Under the pieces are notes generated by a model that saw only the letters and a program-made list of their open reading frames with translations, was not told the origin of the DNA and did not search any database. From the NCBI GenBank assembly GCA_003194525.1, contig NBIV01000046.1, positions 248,001 through 312,000 on the forward strand: 64,000 bases of DNA, read 5' to 3'. This document shows, piece after piece, positions 52,060-63,538 of this stretch (positions within the stretch are counted from its first letter, which is position 1; every line of letters begins with the position of its first letter). The stretch comes from Gracilariopsis chorda. Its lineage: Eukaryota > Rhodophyta > Florideophyceae > Gracilariales > Gracilariaceae. The translations under genes and the position numbers were made by a program.

Positions 52060-55000
52060 TTTCGGGGCAGAAAGTGGGGTGGGGGGGAAACGGGGGAAGG
52101 AGAACGCTTCAGCAAAAGTAGACGCTCGCGTGCAGAGGATAGGGGAACGGCCGGAGGGAGCAGGGCCCCCGTGCGACGCTCCCTTAAAACACTATCAGAA
52201 GGCGCGTGACAGCGTGACACAGAGCCGCGCTGTACGAATATGCCGCCTTTTGGAAAATGGAAGACCGGCAGGGCGCTGATACAGCACGACCCTACCAGGC
52301 TCCGTCCTCGCCGACCAACATACCTTCGTCAAATGACGTCAGAAGCGAGCTTCCCCGACGCAATGCAACCAACGGCGCCTAGAGCCTTATCACCATTTCG
52401 CTGCCTTCGGAAACCATGCTATCATCATCAACGATGCCCCGCCTTTGCTTCTCCGTCTGTCCTTGCGTACATCCGGCAACCCCGCCCGCCGGGTACCGAC
52501 CCTACACTGTCCACCCTTTATCGCTGACGTGTTGTCCTTTTTTTCGTACCAGAAATCTATCAAGTGTCAATCACAGAAGCCCTCCCGCCGTGTCGACGCA
52601 ACGTTTAGTCCGGGCCCTTGCGTGTTTCAATGGCTTGTACCAACCCTGCACCACAGATCACTCCCAGACCGCCAGCTTCACGAGGCGGAAAACAGCGATC
52701 AACTCTGCGAGATCATCATGTGCGTTACCAATCACACAACGCGTCAAAATCTCGTCACTTACATCCCCATTCACTCACATACATGACCCACCATCAGCAA
52801 CGCGAGCTCTCTACTCATATCCGGCACTGCACGTATATCGGTTCAAACAAGCGGTTTCTAGGGCGCTTACCGCCATACCCACGCCCGTTCTTCGCTTCTC
52901 ATATCTATATTCTCTGTGTAATACGACCTGCCAGTCCACAAAATCGTACCATACACACCACACATATTGACGAGTTCTTGATTCTATGCGTTTTCTTTTG
53001 CATCTATTGGTTACATAAAAAGCTCACCACGCACAGCTTCAGCGGCAAGAAAAACATTTCCATCGACAAAGCCCTCATATCGCCATCTGCAAGATACGCA
53101 CATGCTTTTTGGGGTTAGCTTGGAATCAAATACCCAATCAAAATTGACACCTCCTCTCAGAAGTTTCCAACCGCCTCAACTTGGCTATCATTCAATGCTT
53201 CTCGTTCCGGCACATCTTCAATTCCCTTGAAGCCATACGTTGAGTTCTTTTTGGATCAAGAAACAATTTGAACTTAGAAACTAGTGAAAGTTATCCCCAA
53301 CCACTATCTTGATACATCGTTTCAAATTATATCCATATTCAAGCACATGCCCAAGCTTTACGGCTTGTCATTCCCTTTGGTGTATTGCACGTTCTATCAG
53401 TCAATAACGCCTTCATGTGACCAGCGAATAGTTTCGCATCTTTTCTTCCATCTCGAGTGCCCTCTACACGTTCTTGTTCAGGATACTTCACACTGTTTCC
53501 AACATAATGTTCTTTTCTACCAATTTTTTCCCTTTCGAGATCGACCATTAATCCTGAACTCCCCTGCCCCACACACGGTCATTTCATACAAATCAAACGC
53601 ACGTTTCAATATCCCCGAGAGTTGTCTCTAGCCACACAAATCCTCATCTTCCAAACACGTGGTTTTTCTTCACCACTCGTACACCAATGACATACACTCC
53701 ACAAACTATCTCTTGGCATTTTCTGATTGCCTACCGTCGCTGCGAAAGGGTCGCCAGATATCACTTCACCAGCACAAATTACATTTGACAGAATCAGGCA
53801 TTTCGCGCGGTCTCGATTCGCATCCTCATCAGTGAATGCCAAACTGCCTTCTAGGTCAATATCCTCCGTATCAAGGTGACAAGAACAACACTCCCTTCTT
53901 CCAGAAAGGAAACAAGTGCTAACCGTGGATGGTCTCTTGTATTCCCAATGCAACCTCGCAGAACATCAATTGAAGCAGGTGAGTCATTGCATTGGATACG
54001 TTGCTAGTTACCGTAGGTCACGCGAGTCCGTAGTATCTCACCATTTCACGTTGCAGGAATTGTTGATTTCTAATCTCGAGCTCCAAGAAAACACCCAAAA
54101 TAGTTCCTGTCTCTCTCCTGGCTTTTACAAGTATTCAAGGCACACCTACACGATCTTCATCGCTGTACCTTGGTAACCCTTTAACTCCACGTTTGTTCAC
54201 TCAAGTGGCTCAACCAAGATAGATAGGCAGTACTGTAATGTGATCGTGCTGTTGTATGGAACACGCATATGCGCTGCGATGAATGTTTCATTGAGATTTC
54301 TTTGAACCCAAGTGCGCCGCAACAATAATAAGTTTGCAAGTACCAAAAAGTGACCTTGCCGGTCTCGTTTATTATGTGAGAGCGGAGGTAACTTATGAAA
54401 TTCCTGAATTTGATAATCCACTTCAGGCCGCATTTGTACTCCAAGAGTCCCTAAGGATGGGCTGCAATGCCATTGTTACGTTTTCCGTGTGATTGAGGCG
54501 ATAGGGAAACAAAGCACCTTTCAAGGCTGGAAGGAAGGGTGACGAAATTGTGCGTTGACAAGCAAAGCATGTTATGTGAGCACCTTATAGTTCTACCCAA
54601 GACGCATCACTGTGGTGAGACATTGAAGAACTTTGCTGCTGAACACAACCATAATTGTCACAGCGAACACTTGTTTCTTGTTACAGTGTGTTCAAACGAA
54701 GGTTGGAATGTTCACTTTTTCTGTGTCACGCATCGACAGCAGTGCCATGAAATGTGACAAAGTTCAGTTTTTCGGCATTCAGCGTCAACAAGATCGACTT
54801 CGAACGGACAACATTCAATCCTTCAGCGCCGGATCGACAATGCGACTTGTTGCCATAGTTCCAACCCAAGGCCCTCAAGGATGCAGTCAAATTGATCCCT
54901 CTTATGTACGATTAGTATAACACGAGATAGCTCTGAAGAAGTAGTCACTGGATGGAATACTCCTGCTGAACCTGTTTGATGTTACAACACACTCTATGCG

Positions 55001-57759
55001 TGCAATCAATACCTCACGTATAATCAAGGGTGTACTTCGTGCACTGTCGGAGTCGCCCCGAGCGCGAAGACGGTGGAAAGTGGTACATCATGGCAACTCG
55101 AAGTGGTAGGACAGCGATGTTCACCAGATGAGCAGTTGCGCGATACTCTAACGGCAAACCCTTTTCGGATGCCAGAATCAGACAAACTAATAATGATGAT
55201 CTGGAAGAAAAGATTAGAAGACATCAGCTATTTCCTGCGAAGCCACTCTGCTCGTCAGAGCTGTGAGGTCCACAGCCTCTTGTTACGCGAATAGGGGTCA
55301 TCGGGTGCGAGACCACAGAATTGCTGGAGTTTGCTCTCGATTACAGCAGATTACATGTAAGTTAAATGCACATGTGCACATGATGCAATGCTTCAGGTAT
55401 TAAATTTTTTAAATGTGGGCCTTTTCTAAGGCCCAGAGGGCCTCTTCATAAACGTTCAAGTTATTCCAAGTTTTTAACATTAAGCTCTCGTTGTAACACG
55501 TGTATGCCGATGGTCCCTTAGAGACGACTTTCGGCGGCATGGAGCATATCCAAAGTCCTCCCTGAGTTCCCAATAATCGGACGCGTCAGAAACGAAATGC
55601 GCGGTCCCAGTTCGCATAAATGTCCCAATGAAAGATGAATACCTTACATGGATGACACGTCATAACGTCCTCGGCGGTCCCGACGCCAAGTGGTCTGAGG
55701 GATACAGATATCCATGGTGCTTTCGGCAATCCCGCGCTGATGGACCGGAAGGAAGCAAGTATCGTGACTTGTGAGTTTAGCTTACGCTGAAGGGTGAACT
55801 TTCACGTAAATCTCTGAAAATGAATCCAACAAACGTTGAAAAGAGCTGTGATGGCATCAGGGCTCCATCTTACCAACGGGAGGGGGCTCCCAGGCAGTTT
55901 TTGCTGGTTGGAAGTGAAACAGAGAAAACAGAGCGGACTGCCAGAGGGTGATGAATTCCAGCAGGGTCAATGTTTTGGGTGCGTCCTGCAGGAAACTATT
56001 CACGTGAGCATTACTTTGAGGAGCTTAATTCTTCTGCAAGATTTTGTTTTGAACAGTCATAAATGCCTTCAAATGGAGTACTGCTGTGCAAATCTCGCTT
56101 CCTGCACGAGGTGCAGCTCGCATTTTGAAAGAGATGTGCTTGTTTCCGACAAGTACCTTTTTGCCTGTCCAGCTTCTGCAGGACTTATCCTGTCATCCCG
56201 AGAGGATCTAAAAGTCACGGGGGCCGGAAAGATCGCCATGCGAGAAGAAGGCAGAACTGCAAATTGGATCTGCCGCAGCACTAGTTGTGGTTCGCATGTT
56301 ACGACATTTCGAAAGTAATGAAAAGGTCGCGTAATGCGCGACAACGATGGATCTGCGTTTATGTGCAGGACCCATTAGAATAGTTAATAACGCTGCCCAA
56401 CGCGATTACTTGGCGGTGAGCAGCAATTGTGATAGACGATCTCAAGTTCGAACTGTAGTAAAGGGAATTTATGCTTGTAAATTGTTCCAAGTAATGATAC
56501 AACAAGAGCTGCTTCACATGAGATGTACAAACAGAAGGAGATTGGTGACGGATTGCATTCAAAAATTGAGTACAGCAAGACGGTTTAGGATTACTTCATA
56601 GAAGAAAACCTCAGGACTTTCAGTGGTTCCATTAGTTTTCACAATTTGCCATGGAATCGTTTGGGCGTCACTATTCATTGTCATGAAGAAAAGGTGCAGA
56701 CAAATCAGAAATATCAGAATTTAGTGGCGGTACGTGAAGAATAGCATGGAAACTGAAGCAGTTTCTTGGTTTATAGCATAACTCTCGAAAGGAAGTAAAG
56801 CTGTGAGAGCCAATTATCGGTGGTGGTGATGAAACGAAACAGAGTGGTTTCGTGCAGAATTTCTTCGAAGAAAGTCTTTCAATGAGGAAGAATGCGAGGA
56901 TTGGATGGTAAGGTTGGGCACGAATTAGCTAAGGTGAAAAGGACGCATCCCGAATTTGAACAGAGTTTCGTTTACGACGGGATGTGTCTAGATACCCAAG
57001 GGTAAAGTCACTTGGGGCATGCAAATTCTGGAAGAAATCGTTTTATATGGTTTATTTGTATAATAGGATTTTAAAACGTGCTTCGTAAAGGATGAGGATG
57101 TTTCTTGTATTTTGGTGGGTGATGTGATTTTCTCTGCTTTGTGGTATACTGTGGTTTATGTTAATAAAGGGAGGGTGGTATTTCAACTTGGGTTGGTTGA
57201 GGCATTGATGATGACGGCTTACAGATGACACAGGCAAGTTAATGGAATGGTGTCAGGGGATGTGCAGCAGTTTCTCTTTCTTTTGAGGCTCGCTGCGTGA
57301 CAATTTCAACTCGAGGCGCTGCACGCAGCAATAGCAAACTGTTAGGATGGGCAACAGGGACGAGAATCAGATGGAAAAACTGCGCCATACCAAAAGGAGC
57401 TGTTAATCGTTTCGGCGAGCAACGCGGCGCTGAGCTCTGTTCAGAGAGTCATCTTGGGTGGTGATGCGGATTGCCTGAAATCGAGCGATGTCGTGACGAA
57501 TGACAAGCGGCAGCACACTTGTTTGTGAGCTGACGGGCAGTAGTTGGGAAAAACCCGTTATCTGCGGCGATGACCCCGGGAACCAGAAGTGGAAGATAAC
57601 GGGTTGCGATATAGGTTGGGAAGGAAGGACGGAAGCTCTTGCCTGCGGTGCGCTGTGATGTGTAACACGCACGTGTGGGGTGACAAGGACAAGGCGTGCG
57701 TCTCGGCGAACTTTCGCTGCTGTCATCAATTGCTGCACAGTCATTTTACTGCATGACAT
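52060..57759. other. 5.7-kb stretch with almost no supported genes
   Basis: Most frames are short and low-quality. Exceptions worth naming are a Cys-containing minus frame at 53606-53953 (115 codons, CCSCH and CHWC motifs, protein-like composition) and plus-strand fragments at 54633-55294. A plus frame at 55836-56318 has two CxxC-type pairs (CTRC, and CRSTSC near the end). None is recognised and none shows a full gene structure. No transposon ends were found. Confidence 0.4.
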
Positions 57760-57885
57760 GTGTGTCCACGACGTACCGTGGCCATGTATGTACTGCTGTG
57801 CAGCTGTACAGGTCTGTCAATATCTCTACGTCCATTTGGCAGCGTTGTGCACGTGGCAACGTGGGTCGGTTCCAGCGCTCATGCG

Positions 57886-58725
57886 ATGGAAAAGGTGATC
57901 TATGTCAACGAAACCGATGCGCAGAGGAAACCGCTGTTGCCGTCCGCTTCGTCCTCCGTCATGTCCGGTCTGCGTCTCACCGCGGGCGTTCCGCTCAAAG
58001 ATCGCGATGATTCCGTGCTCGCCTCCGCGGCGGGCGCCCCCGTGAAGCACACCTCCCGCCCCATCGTCACAGGCTCCTCCGTAATCGCCATGCGCTGCAA
58101 GGACGGTGTCGTAATGGCCACTGACACACTAGCTTCATACGGTTCTCTCGCTCGCTTTCGACAGATCTCCCGTCTGTACAAGGCTACGGACCACTGCGTC
58201 ATTGGAGGCGGCGGCGACATGTCCGATTTCTTTGAACTTTGTGAAACTGTTCGAAAGGAAACCACTTTGGAGTATTGCTACGATGATGGACATATGATTA
58301 CGGCTAGTGCCATTCATCAAATGCTAGCCCGTATCATGTACAACCGCCGAAACAAGATGGATCCCTACTGGAACTACATGTTGGTTGCCGGTTGGCAACA
58401 TGGCAAGCCCGTGTTGGGTTATGTCGATCTTGTGGGATCTCATTTCGTAAGCGAGGTTATAGCTACTGGATATGGAGAGTATCTTGGACTGCCTTTGCTT
58501 CGAAAGGCCTACCGTGAGGACATAACTGTTGAAGAAGGAAAGAAAGTGCTGCAACAAATTCTTACTGTTTTGTTTTACCGTGATGCCCGAACTATTGATC
58601 GAATTCAAATTGCTTGCGTTACTGAGAAAGGCGTTGAGATTAGTGAACCTACCAAGCTTGAGACCGAATGGAGTTACAAGGCCTTCATCAGCGGCGCCCG
58701 TGCCTCCGATGTCTCAACATGGTAA
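57886..58725 (+). CDS. PSMB4: 20S proteasome subunit beta-4 (PSMB4, beta7)
   Basis: This is a non-catalytic beta-ring subunit of the 20S proteasome. The likely start is ATG 57886 (MEKVIYVNETDAQ); the frame is open further upstream without support. The 279-residue product has a propeptide of about 60 residues, then the mature core PIVTGSSVIAMRCKDGVVMATD, GSLARFRQISRLYK, GGGGDMSDF and LVAGWQHGKPVLGYVDLVG. These are family hallmarks (the DTLASYGSLARFR segment is specific for this subunit). The mature N-terminus lacks the catalytic arrangement, as normal for beta7. The frame is intact and intronless. Confidence 0.92.
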   Translation: MEKVIYVNETDAQRKPLLPSASSSVMSGLRLTAGVPLKDRDDSVLASAAGAPVKHTSRPIVTGSSVIAMRCKDGVVMATDTLASYGSLARFRQISRLYKATDHCVIGGGGDMSDFFELCETVRKETTLEYCYDDGHMITASAIHQMLARIMYNRRNKMDPYWNYMLVAGWQHGKPVLGYVDLVGSHFVSEVIATGYGEYLGLPLLRKAYREDITVEEGKKVLQQILTVLFYRDARTIDRIQIACVTEKGVEISEPTKLETEWSYKAFISGARASDVSTW

Positions 58726-60147
58726 AGAACGCACCCTACATTTTTTTTCTTTCCTGTAACTTGTAAACAGCAGTGGACTGAACGTTTTCCTTAGCGGAAA
58801 CGCATTTGTGTCCCTGGAAGCGGTCCCAACTGAACCTGTCGTAGCTCGTCTACAGTTGCGGCGCAAGTCTGTTTGCTGTCCTGTGAACTGTGATGAACGA
58901 TCAGATGTGGAACGCCAGCGGCTCCGCATCAGGTCCCGTCGGTACCGCGCATTATTCCCTCCGCGATAATCGAAACCATAGCCTTGTGTGCCTTGCGAAG
59001 CAAGACCTATGTAGCTCATGCAGGTAACACCGAAGTAGCGAACGAAGCACCGCTTCAACCAAAACGACCAATCATCCATCAGACACCTGTTTTGCATGCT
59101 CTTATGTAAGGCGAAGACTGCTCTTTACCGCCTTCGCTATTCGTTAACGATTTGTATGACGGACACGACGATTCGTGGTGCGCCTGTGTTGGATATAGCA
59201 CTGCCTGACATCGCCACCTGTGGCCACGTTACTCAAAAGCGATTTTCGAACTTGCTATTGCGGCATGGTCTCCATGAACCTTCGTCATGAAGTGCTGGCC
59301 TTGAGACCGAACGCACAACTGCATTCAATTACACGAACCTTCGCAACGCCACGGGATTCTCTCTCGAGCTGCCTACGGGCCGGTTGCTCACCATGGAAGC
59401 TTAGTTGCTTCCTCGGACTGTTTGAGCACTATATTTATCAACCCCCACTGGTTATTGGTCAGTACTGCGGCATTAACGTTTGCTGCTTCTGTCTCGAGTG
59501 TCTCAAGTCTTTCGAGCCTATAGCCCAGGCACCTCTTTGGCACACTTACCCTAACACCTCATAAATGCTGATAAAAGGTTGACCCTTTTTCTTTTTGCAC
59601 CATCTCTTTCAAGACCAATATTTTCCAAAAAAAAAGGCATCAGAAGTAAGCGTTGCGTATTTGGCCTTCGATCACAAGAATATCGAATCATTGCACGTTC
59701 AATCGCGCATGCTGCCCGACATTGTTGTTCTGTATCTACCCTTCGTTTATGTTTGTAGTGCAGATGCCGCAACACCACCCATTGTTCCCCATCTCGTTTG
59801 AAGCCTTTCTTGCGTACTATTGTTGAGAAAACAAGGCCGTAGAAACAATACCAACTGATACTTCTTGGCCTGCATATCTCGTGACCAGGCGTCCACGAAA
59901 ACTACTCCAAGTGTGCGTATGGAGAAGGTTACAGGTCAAGACGTGTCAATGTCCAAACAAGCAACAGCCCTGGACATCCTTCAACACGTTTCCTTCAACA
60001 CACATCTTTCAATGTTCAAGGCAGTTGATCGGTTCTCATAGATATGCCCAAAAACACATAGCTCGTTATAAGAAGAGTTTATTCGATCTTTGATAATCCT
60101 GTGCAACTTACATGACAGCGCTCCTTGAAGATGTGGTAGAACCAGAC
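58726..60147. other. no supported gene
   Basis: Short frames at 59096-59564 (plus) and 58714-59097 (minus) have mixed composition and no recognised domain. The minus frame overlaps the proteasome gene's 3' end. Confidence 0.4.
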
Positions 60148-60157
60148 TTTATAAAGG
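60148..60157 (+). promoter_or_regulatory. TATA box of the alcohol dehydrogenase gene
   Basis: TTTATAAAGG lies 98 bases before the ADH ATG, a strong TATA consensus at a suitable distance, followed by a C/A-rich leader. Confidence 0.6.
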
Positions 60158-60254
60158 ACTCTGCCGTGCGTCACCCGGGACCTGTAGTATCATCATTACT
60201 GTTCATCACCAACCCTAAACTTCACTCCTCTTCAACTTTCTACACAATTCAGTC

Positions 60255-61409
60255 ATGACTCTGACAGAGACTGCAGGGGAATTCAAGATTAAGTCCAGCC
60301 ATGGCGTCGATGTTGTCAATGCGGCATTCAAGACTGAAGGTTACGTGGTGAATGAGAAAGGCGGCAAACTTGAGCTTCAACCAGTTACTCTCCCGCCCAT
60401 GACAGCAACCATGGTGCAGGTTAAGATTCAAATGGTTAGCCTTTGCCACACAGATGTTCACATGCGAGACAATGATATGGGCATTTCAGACTATCCAATG
60501 CTGCTCGGTCATGAGGGTGTCGGAGTCGTTACCCATCTGGGATCTGCAGTGAGAACTTTGAAGATTGGTGATACAGTTGGTATTGGGTGGATCCGTGATT
60601 CATGCACTGGATGTCGTCGATGCAAGGAAGGTAGAGAAAACTTGTGTGAAAATGGGTATCAAGCGATATATCTTTCCTCTTCTGCTGGTCCGATCGGTAA
60701 GTCCCCGTTGCAATACAATCTCCATGGAGGCTGCTTCGCTCGCTATCAAAGAATTGAAGAACGATTTGCTGTCAAAATTCCAGACGGAGTTCCACCTGAG
60801 ATGGCTAGCCCACTGCTTTGCGGAGGAGCGACCGTCTTCGAGCCTCTGTGCGACTATGTTACAGCTGGAGCTCATGTAGGGGTTCTGGGTATTGGAGGGC
60901 TTGGCACTGCGGCCGTCAAACTCGCTCGACTTCGTGGTTGCATTGTGTGGGCAATAAGCGGAACACCTTCGAAAAGAGAGGGCATTCTGCAAGCAGGAGC
61001 CCACCACTTTGTGAATCTGGGTGACAAAGAAGCCCGCAGGAAGGCGACGGGAAAGCTTGACCTTATCATTGACACATCTCCTATCAATCCAGCGGTAGAC
61101 CAGCTCCTGGAACTCTTGGCTCTGAATGGTACCTTGTGTAAGGTAGGAGTTCCTCTTTCAACAGATTGCACGTACTCTGGAGATTGGAGAAACCTTATCT
61201 TTTGCCAGCGAAAGCTTGTAGGGAGTGGCTCGTGCGGCACGAAACGGCTTGATGACATGATGGAACTTGTCGCTGCAAATATGGATTTCATGAAGGACAT
61301 TGATGGATGGAAAACAGAGCATTTACCTATGTCGAAGGTGAACGAAGCTATGGATCTTCTTCAGAACCGAAAGAACGCGGCATATCGATATGTACTGGAG
61401 TGGAAATGA
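60255..61409 (+). CDS. zinc-dependent alcohol dehydrogenase (MDR superfamily, CAD/YahK-like)
   Basis: This is a medium-chain zinc alcohol dehydrogenase that oxidises alcohols or reduces aldehydes with NAD(P). The 384-residue product starts at ATG 60255. Catalytic zinc ligands are Cys64 (SLCHTDVH) and His86-Glu87 (LLGHEGVG), with a third Cys in SPLLCGGATVFEPL. Structural zinc is held by Cys117, 120, 123 and 131 (CTGCRRCKEGRENLC). A Rossmann fold starts at VGVLGIGGLGTAAVKLA (about 213). The layout matches cinnamyl-alcohol/YahK-type dehydrogenases rather than class I ADH; substrate is unknown. A good TATA box lies upstream. Intact and intronless. Confidence 0.88.
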   Translation: MTLTETAGEFKIKSSHGVDVVNAAFKTEGYVVNEKGGKLELQPVTLPPMTATMVQVKIQMVSLCHTDVHMRDNDMGISDYPMLLGHEGVGVVTHLGSAVRTLKIGDTVGIGWIRDSCTGCRRCKEGRENLCENGYQAIYLSSSAGPIGKSPLQYNLHGGCFARYQRIEERFAVKIPDGVPPEMASPLLCGGATVFEPLCDYVTAGAHVGVLGIGGLGTAAVKLARLRGCIVWAISGTPSKREGILQAGAHHFVNLGDKEARRKATGKLDLIIDTSPINPAVDQLLELLALNGTLCKVGVPLSTDCTYSGDWRNLIFCQRKLVGSGSCGTKRLDDMMELVAANMDFMKDIDGWKTEHLPMSKVNEAMDLLQNRKNAAYRYVLEWK

Positions 61410-61969
61410 GGAACCGGTCTCTAGTCGCGCAATCCAAGTTACTTGGGAGGTACTGCAGACGAGCGAAGTCCACGAAGGGCTTCCGACTATTCTCATTCCC
61501 CTTCGATGTCATTCGTTTGATACCAAGGCTGCTACGGTACGAAGGTTACCGTTCCCGATGCCAGGGAGTACTCTCGGTTCTTTGCCATGCTAGCGAAACG
61601 GACAGTTAGTGCGAAGCTGATAGGAACTGTCCCCACACTGTGTCTTTATCCTTTGCTTTAAGGAAATATGCGTTATCTGCAGACCCTTAGTGTAACAAGA
61701 ACCAATACAACTGCGACTGCCTCGTAATTTAGGACGTCTGAATACCCGAATGCATACAAAGTGTAGGAAAACAGGTGGCTGGAAAATCGTCGTTCATACG
61801 TCACAGCCTTGTGAAGATATCGCGATCTCGAGGTAATAAAGAAAATGACAACCTAAACAAAGCTTTCGCGTGCCGTAGATGGTGGAGGGTTGGCCTTCGT
61901 GAGTCTGAGGGTGTGTTCTAAGCAGCATGTGAGTATATATTCGCCGTACGCTTGTTGAAACTATACACG
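61410..61969. other. convergent spacer, no gene
   Basis: This lies between the 3' ends of the ADH and FIGNL1 genes. A GATACCAAGG...CGGTACGAAGGTTACCG cluster near 61519-61550 again resembles the GTACC palindromes. Confidence 0.4.
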
Positions 61970-63538
61970 TTATGACGGATCAATGTGGCCATCGTCAGTT
62001 TTAGCAGCATCCTGGTTCATAGCAAACGATCCATATCTGTCATTCCATTTTGTATACCCCTTCAGCTCTGATGTCGCGACACTTGCTCGCACAGCTCTGG
62101 TAGCCTGTTCGAAGTCTGGCTTTCGAATCGGTCTTACGCTCTCAGCATCCACACTGCCAATACGATCCCCTAATTCTCGCACCGGCTCAAGTGCCGCCTC
62201 CGCACACAAAGCGTACAAATCACTACCAGAGTATCCTGCCGTCATTTCTGCAACCTTACCTACGTCTTCTCCACTCATATCCGTGCCTTGTTTCTCTAAC
62301 AAACGATTAATCAGGGTGGTTCTGGCACCTGAGTCAGGGAGCGGAATATACAATCTCTTCACAAAACGTCGCCTTGCAGCTTCATCTAGTTCCTGCGGTC
62401 TATTTGTTGCACCCACGACTAACACACGATCATCTCTGCTGGTACCAGCCCCGTCCATCTGGACCAGGAACTCGGTCTTGACCCGCCGTGATGATTCATG
62501 TTCCTTGTCGCTTCTGGCCTGGAGAATGCTGTCCACCTCGTCAATGAAAACTACGCTTGGTTGCATGGCTCTTGCTGTCAGGAAGAGCGCTCTGACAGTT
62601 TTTTCACTTTCGCCCATCCACTTCGACAACAACGACGATGCGCTAATGTTAAAGAATTTCGCTTTTGATTGCGAAGCGATTGCCCTACCAATCATGGTCT
62701 TCCCAGTCCCAGGAGGTCCGAATAATAGCAAACCCTTTGGAGGTCCTCTAAGCCCGACGAATATATCTGGTCTCAACATAGGCCATATTACAGCTTCTTT
62801 GACACAGCTCTTTGCAAAGTCCAAGCCAGCAATGTCATCCCACTGCACATTTGGAGCTTTCTCGAGCATTTCTTGCGTTACCATCTCGACTAACTTTGGT
62901 TCGGCGCCCGGAACGTTGGGGATATCAGAGGAGCTTTCTCGGCAATCATTTTCGAGACGTGCTCGTTTCGAACCAAAAAGAGACTTTGACATGGCTTCAA
63001 GCATTTCATCTCTTCCTGGGGTTCTTCGATGCCGCGCAGCAAGCTGGGCACGCCTCTTCAACGGCAAACGTGATCTGGCAGATCGAAAAGAGGAAGCCAT
63101 GGGATTGTCCGGCTGAGACATGTTGGAGTTTAAATTGTTCATTGTGTGTCGCCTGGTGTGTAATTTTCGCGGCGGCATTGAAGCACCATCAGGGTTGGCA
63201 GAATCGGGTTGCTGGGCCGGGTTGTTGTTGTTTTCACGACGCAACAGTTTGTGCTTCTCGCGCGGAGGTATGCCTGGATACTCCGGACGGGCGGCTGCAA
63301 ACAGAGCGGCTACGACGTCTCTAGAAAGGGGTTTGATGACGTTTGAGGGTTCCTCTTGGATTTCGACGGGTTTTGCAGGTTGTGGATAGTTGAACGGGGA
63401 GAACATGTCGGGAATGTTTGTGGGTCGTTTCCGGGGGGGCAGCGAAGCTATCGAACGCGAGATGGACAAGGTGTCGAGCGCAACATCAAGTGAAGAATCA
63501 TTCAGGGCTACGAGACGGGTGTAGCGCTGCTCTTGCAT
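61970..63538 (-). CDS. FIGNL1: fidgetin-like AAA ATPase (FIGNL1)
   Basis: FIGNL1 is a meiotic-clade AAA ATPase that disassembles RAD51 filaments and may sever microtubules. The 522-residue product starts at ATG 63538. Residues 1-220 are disordered and basic with nuclear-signal-like stretches (RARLPLKRRAQ type). The ATPase core has Walker A GPPGTGKT (about 272-279) after the family signature LRGPPKGLLLF. Next come the pore motif SKWMGESEK and Walker B VVFIDEVDS (about 329-337), followed by the signature EHESSRRVKTEFLVQMDG and sensor/Arg-finger segment GATNRPQELDEAARRRF. A C-terminal Vps4-like helix ends the protein. Intact. A long antisense open frame over it is a shadow. Confidence 0.9.
   Translation of the reverse strand: MQEQRYTRLVALNDSSLDVALDTLSISRSIASLPPRKRPTNIPDMFSPFNYPQPAKPVEIQEEPSNVIKPLSRDVVAALFAAARPEYPGIPPREKHKLLRRENNNNPAQQPDSANPDGASMPPRKLHTRRHTMNNLNSNMSQPDNPMASSFRSARSRLPLKRRAQLAARHRRTPGRDEMLEAMSKSLFGSKRARLENDCRESSSDIPNVPGAEPKLVEMVTQEMLEKAPNVQWDDIAGLDFAKSCVKEAVIWPMLRPDIFVGLRGPPKGLLLFGPPGTGKTMIGRAIASQSKAKFFNISASSLLSKWMGESEKTVRALFLTARAMQPSVVFIDEVDSILQARSDKEHESSRRVKTEFLVQMDGAGTSRDDRVLVVGATNRPQELDEAARRRFVKRLYIPLPDSGARTTLINRLLEKQGTDMSGEDVGKVAEMTAGYSGSDLYALCAEAALEPVRELGDRIGSVDAESVRPIRKPDFEQATRAVRASVATSELKGYTKWNDRYGSFAMNQDAAKTDDGHIDPS

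Noticed and set aside
61983-63116. 377-codon plus-strand open frame
   Set aside because: It is the antisense shadow of the FIGNL1 ATPase gene, whose motifs are unmistakable on the minus strand.
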